DNA of 64,000 bases. Source: Candidatus Cybelea sp. (lineage in GTDB: Bacteria > Vulcanimicrobiota > Vulcanimicrobiia > Vulcanimicrobiales > Vulcanimicrobiaceae). The position numbers and the translations under genes were made by a program. How positions within the stretch are numbered: position 1 is the stretch's first letter; each line of letters begins with the position of its first letter. Below are positions 46,663 to 53,960 of this stretch, piece after piece. The stretch spans positions 1-64,000 of the forward strand of contig DASXFZ010000026.1 of the NCBI GenBank assembly GCA_036489315.1, in the 5' to 3' direction. The notes beneath the pieces were generated by a model. The model made no database searches, was not told the DNA's origin, and worked only from the letters and a program-made list of their open reading frames with translations.

Positions 46663-46710
46663 TGGTTACCTATTGTGGCATATCGAGCTAGAAACCACAA
46701 GATATGGTGG
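46663..46710 (-). promoter_or_regulatory. Candidate tandem NrdR boxes overlapping an nrdJ promoter
   Basis: CCACAAGATATGGTGG (46695-46710) fits 12 of 16 positions of the NrdR box ACACWATATATWGTGT as I remember it, and TGGTTACCTATTGTGG (46663-46678) fits 9, mostly in one half. They are 32 bp apart start to start, the phase seen in known NrdR operators. On the minus strand TTGTGG (46695-46700) and CACAAT (46672-46677) with a 17-bp spacer could be -35 and -10 elements inside the boxes, so NrdR binding would block the promoter. Confidence 0.4.
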
Positions 46711-46801
46711 TCGTCGGTGAAATCCTTGTGCAGGCGCTGTGGTTAGACTCGGCTTCCTGTGGACAGGGAGCGCGCTAAGCGGGCGAGCATGAGGACCGCA
46801 T

Positions 46802-47329
46802 GTGGAGAGTCCCGAGGATACCGGGGATAACCCCTGCAAAACGCCTGCCATGTTCGGCCCCGACCGCTTTGCCCCGCGACTGTACGACGTGCCTCACGAG
46901 GAGCTGGAGGCAGCGGGCATCCGCGGCCTGATCGTCGACCTCGATAATACGCTGCTGGGCTTTCGGGAGACCGAGCTCGGCCACGAGCACGTCTCGTGGG
47001 TCGCCCGGGCGCACGACCGCGGATTCCGCATCGTCATGCTCTCGAACAACTTTTCGGAGCGGGTGACTGGGCTGGCGGCGCGCCTTCAGGTCGAATGTAT
47101 TCCCAATGCGCTCAAACCGCTGCCGTTCGGCTTCCTGCGCGCCAAGCGCCGTCTGCAGATGAGCCGGCACGAGATCGCCGTCGTCGGGGATCAGCTCTTC
47201 ACCGACGTCCTGGGCGGTAAGCTTTGCGGCCTCTACACGATCCTCACCGAGCCGATCGAGCTCAAGGACTTTGCGGTGACACGCGTCTTCCGTTACTTCG
47301 AGCGCATCATGCTGCGGGGCCGGCGATGA
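46802..47329 (+). CDS. yqeG: YqeG-family HAD-type phosphatase
   Basis: The 175-residue product has the HAD motif LIVDLDNTLLGF, SNNF and VVGDQLFTDVLGG, and the YqeG-specific NALKPLPFGFLRAKRRL. YqeG proteins are small HAD phosphatases of unsettled substrate, related to PGP phosphatase. GTG 46802 has GAGG eight bases upstream; ATG 46850 is an alternative closer to the usual family length. The stop overlaps aroE (ATGA). Confidence 0.88.
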   Translation: MESPEDTGDNPCKTPAMFGPDRFAPRLYDVPHEELEAAGIRGLIVDLDNTLLGFRETELGHEHVSWVARAHDRGFRIVMLSNNFSERVTGLAARLQVECIPNALKPLPFGFLRAKRRLQMSRHEIAVVGDQLFTDVLGGKLCGLYTILTEPIELKDFAVTRVFRYFERIMLRGRR

Positions 47330-48066
47330 TGAAGCTCGCACTCATCGGCGATCCGGTCGAGCATAGCGCCAGCCCCTCGCTGCAGCGCGGCTTCCTTGAA
47401 GAGGCCGGCATCGACGGCGATTATCTGGCCATTCGCGTGCCGTCGGGCGAGGGCGGGCGCACGATCCGGCGCCTCCGCGAAGACGGCTTCACCGGCTGCA
47501 ACATCACCTATCCGCTCAAAGAAGAAGCCTTCGAAGCCTGCGAGGCGCTCACCGACGAAGGGCGGCGCGCCCAAGCCGTCAACACAATTTTCTTCGGTCA
47601 TCAGACGCTCGGCACGATCACCGACGGCATCGGTGCGCGCACCGCGATCGAGGCGCTGCTCGACGAGCCGGTCGCGCTCAAACGAATCGGCGTGCTCGGT
47701 TACGGCGCGAGCGCGCGAGCGATTCTTGCCGAGCTGCACGACACCGACGCCTACACGTTCGTTTGGGGCCGCGATGCCGATCGGGTGAGCGCCGCGTGCA
47801 ATATCTTCGAAGCGCGTCCCTGGCCGCCGGAGAATCCGCCTGAAATCGTCGTGAGCACGCTGCCGCCCGAAGCGCGCCTGCCCGAAGAGCTCGTGGCGCA
47901 GCTGCGCGCTGCCGATCTCGTGATGGATGCAAACTACGGGTCGCGCGCGAACTTGGGGCGCCAGCTCGGCCGGGAAGTCGTCTCCGGCGACGCGATGCTC
48001 GAGGCGCAAGCGCGCGCGAGCTTCGATTTCTGGCTCGCGCATTTGGATCGCGTTTCCAATACCTAG
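47326..48066 (+). CDS. aroE: Shikimate dehydrogenase
   Basis: AroE reduces 3-dehydroshikimate with NADPH in aromatic amino acid synthesis. SASPSLQRG binds the substrate, Lys65 in NITYPLKEEAF and Asp100 in ITDGIG are the catalytic pair, Asn86 is in AVNTIF, and GYGASARAIL is the cofactor loop. The 246-residue length is slightly short for the family. It overlaps yqeG by four bases; aroQ for the preceding step is far away at 62.7 kb. Confidence 0.92.
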   Translation: MMKLALIGDPVEHSASPSLQRGFLEEAGIDGDYLAIRVPSGEGGRTIRRLREDGFTGCNITYPLKEEAFEACEALTDEGRRAQAVNTIFFGHQTLGTITDGIGARTAIEALLDEPVALKRIGVLGYGASARAILAELHDTDAYTFVWGRDADRVSAACNIFEARPWPPENPPEIVVSTLPPEARLPEELVAQLRAADLVMDANYGSRANLGRQLGREVVSGDAMLEAQARASFDFWLAHLDRVSNT

Positions 48067-48074
48067 CCGCCAGC

Positions 48075-48701
48075 GTGTACGTACCGCCGCTCTTTGAGGT
48101 TACCGATCGGCATTGGATGCTCGACCTCATCGAACGCTATCCGTTCGGGATGCTCGTGACCGCCGATGCGGAGTATCCGCGCGTTTCGCACTTGCCGCTG
48201 ATCGCACAAGAACGAGGCGGCGAGCTGTGGATCGTCGGACACGTCGCCCGCGCGAATCCCCATGCGCAGTCGATTCGCGACGGCGTGCCGGCGACGATCG
48301 TCTTCGAGGGAGCGCACGCATACATTTCGGCGGCGTGGTACGAAGCGCCATACGAAACCGTCCCTACGTGGAACTACAGCGCGGTGCACGCAAACGGGCG
48401 GCTTGCGGGGTTCGACGCGTGGACGGCCGTGAGGCTCCTAAGCGAGAAGATGGAGCGCGGAAGGCCGGATCCCTGGGAGCCGTCGCGGCTGACCGTCGAT
48501 TATCGAGAGAGCCAGCTGCGGGGAATCGTGGCGTTCGAGTTACGCGCCGCGAAGATTTACGCGAAGGCGAAGTTGAGTCAGAATCGCACGCTGGCGGACC
48601 GGCTTCGCGTTATCGAAAACCTTGAAGCTTCAGAGAATCAAGTCGACCGCGATTGCGCTGTGGAGATGATTCGCACCTTGCCCCGCCCCAGGCCGGCTTA
48701 G
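48075..48701 (+). CDS. PaiB-family FMN-binding protein
   Basis: The 208-residue product begins MYVPPLFEV and has PFGMLVTADAEYPRVSHLPL, WYEAPYETVPTWNYSAVHANG and LRGIVAFELR, the PaiB (FMN-binding negative transcriptional regulator) pattern with the split-barrel flavin fold. PaiB in Bacillus is involved in control of protease and sporulation genes; a role here is inference. It starts at GTG, eight bases after aroE. Confidence 0.88.
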   Translation: MYVPPLFEVTDRHWMLDLIERYPFGMLVTADAEYPRVSHLPLIAQERGGELWIVGHVARANPHAQSIRDGVPATIVFEGAHAYISAAWYEAPYETVPTWNYSAVHANGRLAGFDAWTAVRLLSEKMERGRPDPWEPSRLTVDYRESQLRGIVAFELRAAKIYAKAKLSQNRTLADRLRVIENLEASENQVDRDCAVEMIRTLPRPRPA

Positions 48702-48738
48702 CGTACGACCGCGAGCTCCTCGCAATCATCGCACAATC

Positions 48739-49110
48739 ATGATCGATGCTTTTCTCGCTTGCCAACTCTTCGTGGTGCTGTTCGTCGCTCTGCACGACTG
48801 GATACCGCTGGGAAGGCTGAACAACCTCAAAGCGGTCCATTCGGCGGACCCAAGGTCAAAACTCGTGCGAGTAACCGTGTTAAGCACATTGCCGTTTGCA
48901 ATAGGCTTCGTCGGAAGCGCCTATTATGCTTCGACGCACCTTCCCATGTGGCTGGTGTGGTTGCTTTGGATCACCTACGGTGGAGCGACGTACGGCGTGC
49001 TCCGTACCTGGTACGTACCGTACCTGCTCGTTCCCGAGCCGGCGCGCGCGGCGCGCTATCAGTTAATGTTCGCGAACACCCACACCACGTCGTGTTTCAC
49101 GCTGTCTTGA
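48739..49110 (+). CDS. Membrane protein of unknown function, probably frameshifted at its 3' end
   Basis: The 123 residues contain three hydrophobic helices and WLVWLLWITYGGATYGVLRTWYVPYLL. After QLMFANTH the frame runs into TTSCFTLS and stops. In the -1 frame the sequence continues HHVVFHAVLIATVVLLVSL to TGA 49161-49163, a clean fourth helix. One missing base near 49083 explains this. The intact gene would end at 49163. No family name is offered. Confidence 0.6.
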   Translation: MIDAFLACQLFVVLFVALHDWIPLGRLNNLKAVHSADPRSKLVRVTVLSTLPFAIGFVGSAYYASTHLPMWLVWLLWITYGGATYGVLRTWYVPYLLVPEPARAARYQLMFANTHTTSCFTLS

Positions 49111-49299
49111 TTGCGACCGTGGTGCTGCTCGTAAGTCTAACCTACACGCGGATTTTTGGCTGATGCGCGTTCCTTCAAAAGGGTTCGTGCTCCGGCAGCC
49201 CCTGCGGTGCGAAGGCGGTATCTTTGGCGATGAATAGCGTCACAGCACATCCGAAGAGCGCGTTTAGAGAATAAGAACCGGAAACCGGCGAGGTGCCCT

Positions 49300-50607
49300 A
49301 TGCTACGCCTTTCATGTGCTATTCTCGCTGCTCTTGCGATCGTCGCTCCCGTCGAGCTTACTGCCGATCCAGCCGAACGAACGAGCACGGTTGCCGAACG
49401 CCGGCTGATCAATCTCACCGTCTATAACGGCGGAACGGCGCTTATCCGCGATCGCCGGGTCGTACGGCTGGAACCGGAGCTTAACGGTCTCGCCTGGCGC
49501 GACGTTAGCGCGGATATGGATGCCACCTCCGCGCTGCTCGAGCCCGTCGGCGGCAGCGATACGATCGCGGTGCGGGAGCAGAACTTCGACTACGACCTTG
49601 TGAGTTCCGAAGCGCTGCTGCGAAAGTACGTCGGGCGCGACGTAACGGTCGTCCACGAACCGCGCTTCGCCGGCGACCGTGAGACACGCGAGACGGCACG
49701 TATTTTGAGCGTCGATGACGGAATCGTTCTGCAGTATCACAGTGGAATCGAAACGGGACTTCGCGGCCACATCCTGTTCCCGGTAGCGGTGAACGGCTTT
49801 CGCGACCGCCCGACCCTGGTGATCGATCTCGATAGCTCGCAAGACGCCTCCGAGACGCTCGACTTGAGTTATCTCACGCGTGGCATGAGCTGGAGGGCAG
49901 ACTACGTCGGCGTGGTCTCGGCCGACCAAACGCGCCTGTCGCTTAACGGCCTGGTAACGCTTTCCAATACCAGCGGCGAATCGTATGAGGACGCGCATTT
50001 GCAGCTGGTCGCCGGAAACGTCAACATCGTAGAACCTCCGGAAGTGGTCGATCGCGCCCTGCGCACGATCGGACGCGTTACAACCAACGCGGGTGCAAAT
50101 GTCGAACAAGAAAATTACTTCGAATACCACCTTTACACGCTCGCTCGGCCAACCACGGTCCTCAACGATCAGACGAAGCAGCTCACGCTGCTAAACGCCC
50201 GAGGTATTCCGATCCGCGAAAGCCTCGAGCTGCGCGGGTCGCCCGACTATTACCGCAGCGCCGAGCCCGATATCGGCGACCGGCTCCCGGTCGGCGCATA
50301 CCTCACGTTTGAAAATCGAGGCGGCGACCTCGGGATCCCACTGCCCGGCGGCGTTGTCCGACTCTACAAAAACGACTCGCATAAGCAACTGCAGTTTCTC
50401 GGCTCCGACTCGATCGATCACACGCCGCGTAACGAGAGGGTGCGCCTGCACGTCGGCGATGCCTTTGACGTCACCGCGCGCAAGAAGCAGACGGACTTCC
50501 ACTTCCTCTCGCCGTGTCGTACGTCGAGCTCGTATCGAATCGTCCTCGCAAATGCGAAGAGCACTGCCCAGAACGTGCTCCTCGTCGAACCGATTCCCAG
50601 CCAATGA
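49300..50607 (+). CDS. DUF4139-type secreted protein, interrupted by TGA
   Basis: ATG 49300 starts a 435-residue product with a signal peptide. The body is rich in beta-strands and matches DUF4139 proteins: LTVYNGGTALIRDRR, YLTRGMSWRADYVGVV, TLSNTSGESYEDAHLQLVAG and FENRGGDLGIPLPGGVVRLY. These are secreted or surface proteins of unknown role. The stop TGA 50605-50607 falls where the family has a conserved Trp (..LPGDW-I), and the same frame continues with the missing C-terminal strands to 50736. Confidence 0.82.
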   Translation: MLRLSCAILAALAIVAPVELTADPAERTSTVAERRLINLTVYNGGTALIRDRRVVRLEPELNGLAWRDVSADMDATSALLEPVGGSDTIAVREQNFDYDLVSSEALLRKYVGRDVTVVHEPRFAGDRETRETARILSVDDGIVLQYHSGIETGLRGHILFPVAVNGFRDRPTLVIDLDSSQDASETLDLSYLTRGMSWRADYVGVVSADQTRLSLNGLVTLSNTSGESYEDAHLQLVAGNVNIVEPPEVVDRALRTIGRVTTNAGANVEQENYFEYHLYTLARPTTVLNDQTKQLTLLNARGIPIRESLELRGSPDYYRSAEPDIGDRLPVGAYLTFENRGGDLGIPLPGGVVRLYKNDSHKQLQFLGSDSIDHTPRNERVRLHVGDAFDVTARKKQTDFHFLSPCRTSSSYRIVLANAKSTAQNVLLVEPIPSQ

Positions 50608-50736
50608 CAGATCACCCAGGAGAACATGCCGTACGTAAAATCATCCGCTTCGACCGCGAGCTGGAATCTGCGCGTCCCGGCCGACGGGCAATCGACGCTG
50701 ACGTATACGGCAGATGTTAGTTGGTGCTTCGACTAA
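50608..50736 (+). pseudogene. Detached C-terminus of the DUF4139 gene behind an in-frame TGA
   Basis: In the same frame as the upstream gene, codons after TGA read QITQENMPYVKSSAS, WNLRVPADGQSTLTYTADV and end at TAA 50734-50736. This is the usual last strand pair of DUF4139. TGG to TGA would be a single-base nonsense change. Other genes here use TGG for Trp and TGA as stop, so a recoded code is unlikely. Confidence 0.7.
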
Positions 50737-50748
50737 AGCGGGGCACCC

Positions 50749-50839
50749 TGGCGGAGAGGGAGGGATTCGAACCCTCGAGAGGCTCAACACCTCTGCTCGC
50801 TTTCCAAGCGAGTGCCTTCAACCGCTCGACCACCTCTCC
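50749..50839 (-). tRNA. tRNA-Ser(GGA)
   Basis: On the minus strand the acceptor stem GGAGAGG/CCTCTCC, the anticodon stem CTCGC/GCGAG with loop TTGGAAA (anticodon GGA), a long variable arm (AGAGGTGTTGAGCCTCT) and TTCGAATC in the T-loop are seen. The discriminator is G and CCA is encoded. Confidence 0.97.
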
Positions 50840-50885
50840 AGGGCTAAATGCGGTTGGCGCTCGCCTAGCGAACTCCTCGGCGGGA

Positions 50886-51503
50886 ATGCTCTTGACGCTG
50901 ATTCGGCACGGGCCGACCGAGTGGAACGCATCGCGGCGTTTTCAAGGAAGGACGAACGTTCCGCTTTCACCGACGGGCCGCGCGCACGCACTCGCCGCTG
51001 CCGATGCGCTGAAATCGAAGCGGATCGACCGGATCTATTCGAGCGATCTCCAGCGTGCGTTCGAGACGGCGCAGATCGTCGGAGAACCGCACGACGCGGA
51101 GATCCTTACCGACGAACGCTTGCGCGAGTTCGATTTCGGTGCGTGGGAAGGCTTGACGTGGGTCGAGATCGTCGCGCGCAATCCGCATCTATACGGCCTG
51201 GGCTCGACCGCCGCGAAACACTACACGCCCGAAGGCGGCGAATCGTTTGAAGACGTCTGCGTGCGCGTTGGTTCCTTTCTCGACGATCTGGGGGCGCAGC
51301 GGCTCGAGCGAGCCGTCGTGGTGACGCATGCGGGGCCGCTGCACGCGATGTTTACGGTGCTTAAGCTTTCCGAATCGGCAGCCGGCGGCGAGCATCTTTC
51401 GCTGAGCTTCGCGCCGGGCAGCATCTCGCAGCTGCGAGTCGAGGGCGGAGAAGCGAAGATCCTGCGCGTCAACGATCGACGTCATATCCATGCGGAGGAT
51501 TGA
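50886..51503 (+). CDS. Histidine phosphatase (phosphoglycerate mutase-like / CobC-like)
   Basis: ATG 50886 gives 205 residues beginning LTLIRHGPTEWN, with the phospho-accepting His8 in RHG, and VVVTHAGPLHA with the second catalytic His. Broad-specificity phosphatases and alpha-ribazole phosphatase CobC share this pattern; the B12 link to nrdJ is tempting but not proven. The frame is open further upstream only because it crosses the tRNA-Ser gene. It overlaps the next gene by 14 bases. Confidence 0.88.
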   Translation: MLLTLIRHGPTEWNASRRFQGRTNVPLSPTGRAHALAAADALKSKRIDRIYSSDLQRAFETAQIVGEPHDAEILTDERLREFDFGAWEGLTWVEIVARNPHLYGLGSTAAKHYTPEGGESFEDVCVRVGSFLDDLGAQRLERAVVVTHAGPLHAMFTVLKLSESAAGGEHLSLSFAPGSISQLRVEGGEAKILRVNDRRHIHAED

Positions 51504-52098
51504 CGGCCGTTGGGCGCTCCTGCTCGGCCTCGCGGTCACGGCGCAGGCGCCGCCGCAGCGAACGCCGACGCCGCCGCACTTTACGATCCCTCACGCGTTT
51601 ACGCCGCGGCTGCTGCGCGTACCGAATAATCTGCTGACGAATCCCGGCTTCGAGACGGGGAACGTCGACGGCGGATGGTATCAGTGCGGCAGCGCGCCGG
51701 TGTACGTAACGCGACAGCACCCGTTTCGCGGCCGCTACGACGAATATTCCGGGACGCGCACGGGCACGGGCGAACCCGCGGGCGATTCGGGCGTCTGCCA
51801 GCAGGTGACGATCCCGGCCAATGCCGTGCTGACGGCGCACCTCTATCAGCTCAGCGACGAGCGCGACACGGCGTACGCGTTTCAAGAGGCCGATCTGCTC
51901 GACAACGGCGGGAACGTCATCGTCAATCTCTACCGCTCCTCGAATCACGCGAATGCCTGGATCCGCGGCAATTGGAACCTCGGCGCCTATGCGGGCCGCG
52001 CCGGCTGGCTCTACTTCGGCGTACACGGGGACGGCGACCCCAAGCACTCGACGCAGCAGTTCGTCGACGAAGTAACTTTAGGCCCGCGGCGCGAATAG
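51490..52098 (+). CDS. Secreted protein with carbohydrate-binding-like sandwich
   Basis: The 202-residue protein has a short signal-like start (ALLLGLAVTAQA), then LLTNPGFETGNVDG, VCQQVTIPANAVLTAHLYQ and STQQFVDEVTL. The NPGFE opening and this jelly-roll spacing occur in CBM4/9-like domains, so sugar or surface binding is possible. No catalytic residue is visible. It overlaps the phosphatase upstream and lies eight bases before a small membrane protein. Confidence 0.65.
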   Translation: MRRIDGRWALLLGLAVTAQAPPQRTPTPPHFTIPHAFTPRLLRVPNNLLTNPGFETGNVDGGWYQCGSAPVYVTRQHPFRGRYDEYSGTRTGTGEPAGDSGVCQQVTIPANAVLTAHLYQLSDERDTAYAFQEADLLDNGGNVIVNLYRSSNHANAWIRGNWNLGAYAGRAGWLYFGVHGDGDPKHSTQQFVDEVTLGPRRE

Positions 52099-52106
52099 TA
52101 GGGGGT

Positions 52107-52301
52107 ATGCAGTCGCGCAAAATGATGTGGGTCGGTGTGGGAATCGGCGTCGTGGGCTTGGCCGCCGCATTGACCTACGCGATCTTCCGGTTGGCCTCCG
52201 ACGAGTCACGCGAGGACCCGACGACGCAACGCATCCAAGAGCTGATCGACGAAGCGAACTCTCTGTTGAAGGCGCTTGACGAACAGCGACACAGCGCCTA
52301 A
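52107..52301 (+). CDS. Small single-pass membrane protein
   Basis: ATG 52107 after GGGGG gives 64 residues: a transmembrane helix (MWVGVGIGVVGLAAALTYAIF) and a charged helix with TQRIQELIDEANSLLKAL, probably a coiled coil. It resembles YtxH-like small proteins in layout only. Its end overlaps the start of the methyltransferase by 26 bases. Confidence 0.6.
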   Translation: MQSRKMMWVGVGIGVVGLAAALTYAIFRLASDESREDPTTQRIQELIDEANSLLKALDEQRHSA

Positions 52302-53667
52302 CGACGGCTCCGGCCTGCAGGCCGGCGACGAACTGGAGATCGAATTCACGGACGTACTCGCCAACGGCCAAGGGGTGGGCCGCGCGGAGGCGCTCGTCGT
52401 TTTCTGCTTTGGTCCGCTGGCGGGCGAGCGGGCGCGGGTTCGCATCGAGACGCGCAAGCGCAGCTACGCGGTCGCCGAAATGCTCGAGCTGCTGCGCGAG
52501 TCGCCGGATCGCGCGACGCCCTTCTGCTCGGTCTTCGGAACCTGCGGCGGCTGCCAGCTCCAGCATCTCGCCTACGGCGCGCAGCTGAAGTGGAAGCAGG
52601 GCGTCGTGCGCAACGCGTTGATGCGGATCGGCGGCCTCGGTGAAGTCTCGGTCGGCGAAACGATCGGAATGGAGCGACCGCGCGCCTACCGTAACAAAAT
52701 GGCCCTGGTTGTCGAGCATCGCGATGCGCAGCCGACGCTGGGCTTCTATCGCCAGCGCTCGCACGACATCGTGCCGATCGACGCGTGTCCGATCGTTACA
52801 CCGAGGCTCGACACGCTGCTTGCTGAGCTCCTGCGGGCGCGAACGCGAGCCGCCGGCGCCGCCGTGCTTCGCCCGGCTCGCCACCTCGTGGCGCGAGCGT
52901 CGCGCTCCGCCGATCGCGCGGTTCTTAGCGTAACGACCGCGCGGCCGATCGACGACGGCGAGCAGGTCGCCGCAAAGCTCTTACCCGATTTGCCGTCGGC
53001 CGCAGGACTGAGCAACTCGTACGACCCGCGCAGCGGCAACGCCATCCTCGGGCGCCACCATCGCTATCTCGCCGGCGCGACGGAGGTCGAAGAAACGGCG
53101 GGCGGCGTGCGCTACCGGATTTCGGCCGGCTCGTTCTTTCAGATCAACGTCGAGATACTCGAGCGCATCTTCGCCTTCATGACGCCGTGGCTCGCGCGGC
53201 CGGGACGCATCGTCGACCTCTACTGCGGCGCGGGGACGTTCGCGCTCTTTTTCGCGCGCCACGGCTGGCAGGTTTACGGCATCGAAGAGAGCCCTCGCGC
53301 GATCGCCGAAGCCAATGCCAACGCGCGGCTCAACGCCCTCTCCGAGCGCGCCCGCTTCGAAACCGGGCGCGTTGAAGAACTGACCCGGGCGCCGCGCGTT
53401 GCGAAGATCCTGCGCGAGGCCGATGCCGTTTTTCTCGACCCGCCGCGGAAAGGCAGCGAAGAGGCCGTCCTGCGCGCGATTGCCGACGCTCGCGTGGGAA
53501 AGGTGTGGTACCTTTCGTGCGACGCGGCGACGCTGGCGCGGGATTTGAAGTTCCTGGCAGCCAAAGGCTACCGGCTCGACGACGTGCAGCCATTTGATAT
53601 GTTTCCGCAGACCGGGCACGTCGAGACGCTGGTCCGCTTGGAGCACTCTGAGGTTTCTCGAACTTGA
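52276..53667 (+). CDS. 23S rRNA/tRNA m5U methyltransferase (TrmA/RlmC/RlmD family)
   Basis: The 463-residue protein starts with a TRAM domain (EIEFTDVLANGQGVGR). Cys84, Cys90, Cys93 and Cys171 form the [4Fe-4S] site of the RlmD group. SAM-binding IVDLYCGAGTFAL and the catalytic LSCDAATLARD complete the set. It methylates U to m5U in rRNA or tRNA; the exact site is not resolved. Start is TTG 52276; the TGA overlaps the TTG of gatC. Confidence 0.9.
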   Translation: MTNSDTAPNDGSGLQAGDELEIEFTDVLANGQGVGRAEALVVFCFGPLAGERARVRIETRKRSYAVAEMLELLRESPDRATPFCSVFGTCGGCQLQHLAYGAQLKWKQGVVRNALMRIGGLGEVSVGETIGMERPRAYRNKMALVVEHRDAQPTLGFYRQRSHDIVPIDACPIVTPRLDTLLAELLRARTRAAGAAVLRPARHLVARASRSADRAVLSVTTARPIDDGEQVAAKLLPDLPSAAGLSNSYDPRSGNAILGRHHRYLAGATEVEETAGGVRYRISAGSFFQINVEILERIFAFMTPWLARPGRIVDLYCGAGTFALFFARHGWQVYGIEESPRAIAEANANARLNALSERARFETGRVEELTRAPRVAKILREADAVFLDPPRKGSEEAVLRAIADARVGKVWYLSCDAATLARDLKFLAAKGYRLDDVQPFDMFPQTGHVETLVRLEHSEVSRT

Positions 53668-53954
53668 CACCCGATACGATCGACATCCGCTACGTCGCAA
53701 AACTCGCGCGCATCGCCCTGACCGACGAAGAGATCGAGCGCTTCTCCAAAGAGCTCGCGGAGTTGCTCGGCCACGTCAACGCGCTCTCGGAGCTCGATAC
53801 GGCGAGCGTTCCGGCGACCGCGCAAGTCGTCGAATCTCGCAACGTCGGGCGTGAAGATACGGTTCGTCCCTGCCTCGACCGCGAGGTCGTCCTCAGTGCC
53901 GCGCCGCAGCGGCAGGGCGGTTTCTTCCGCGTGCCCCGCATCCTCGCGGAGTAA
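53664..53954 (+). CDS. gatC: Aspartyl/glutamyl-tRNA amidotransferase subunit C
   Basis: GatC stabilises the GatA-GatB contact in the amidotransferase that makes Gln-tRNA or Asn-tRNA. VAKLARIALTDEEIERFSKEL is the family start and RQGGFFRVPRILAE its end. The TTG start overlaps the methyltransferase stop; gatA follows after six bases. Confidence 0.94.
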   Translation: MTPDTIDIRYVAKLARIALTDEEIERFSKELAELLGHVNALSELDTASVPATAQVVESRNVGREDTVRPCLDREVVLSAAPQRQGGFFRVPRILAE

Positions 53955-53960
53955 GGCGGA

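Noticed and set aside
46591-46801. Cobalamin riboswitch in front of the B12-dependent nrdJ
   Set aside because: The region is short and I could not find a B12-box-like GCCACTG motif or the needed stems.
50605-50607. TGA reassigned to Trp in this organism
   Set aside because: TGG encodes Trp throughout the window and many intact genes (yceD, fabG, acpP neighbours, gatA) end in TGA at the expected place, so this is a local lesion.
50721-50885. N-terminal extension of the histidine phosphatase
   Set aside because: It is a translation across the tRNA-Ser gene (EGFEPSRGSTP is the usual tRNA artefact); the real protein starts at ATG 50886.
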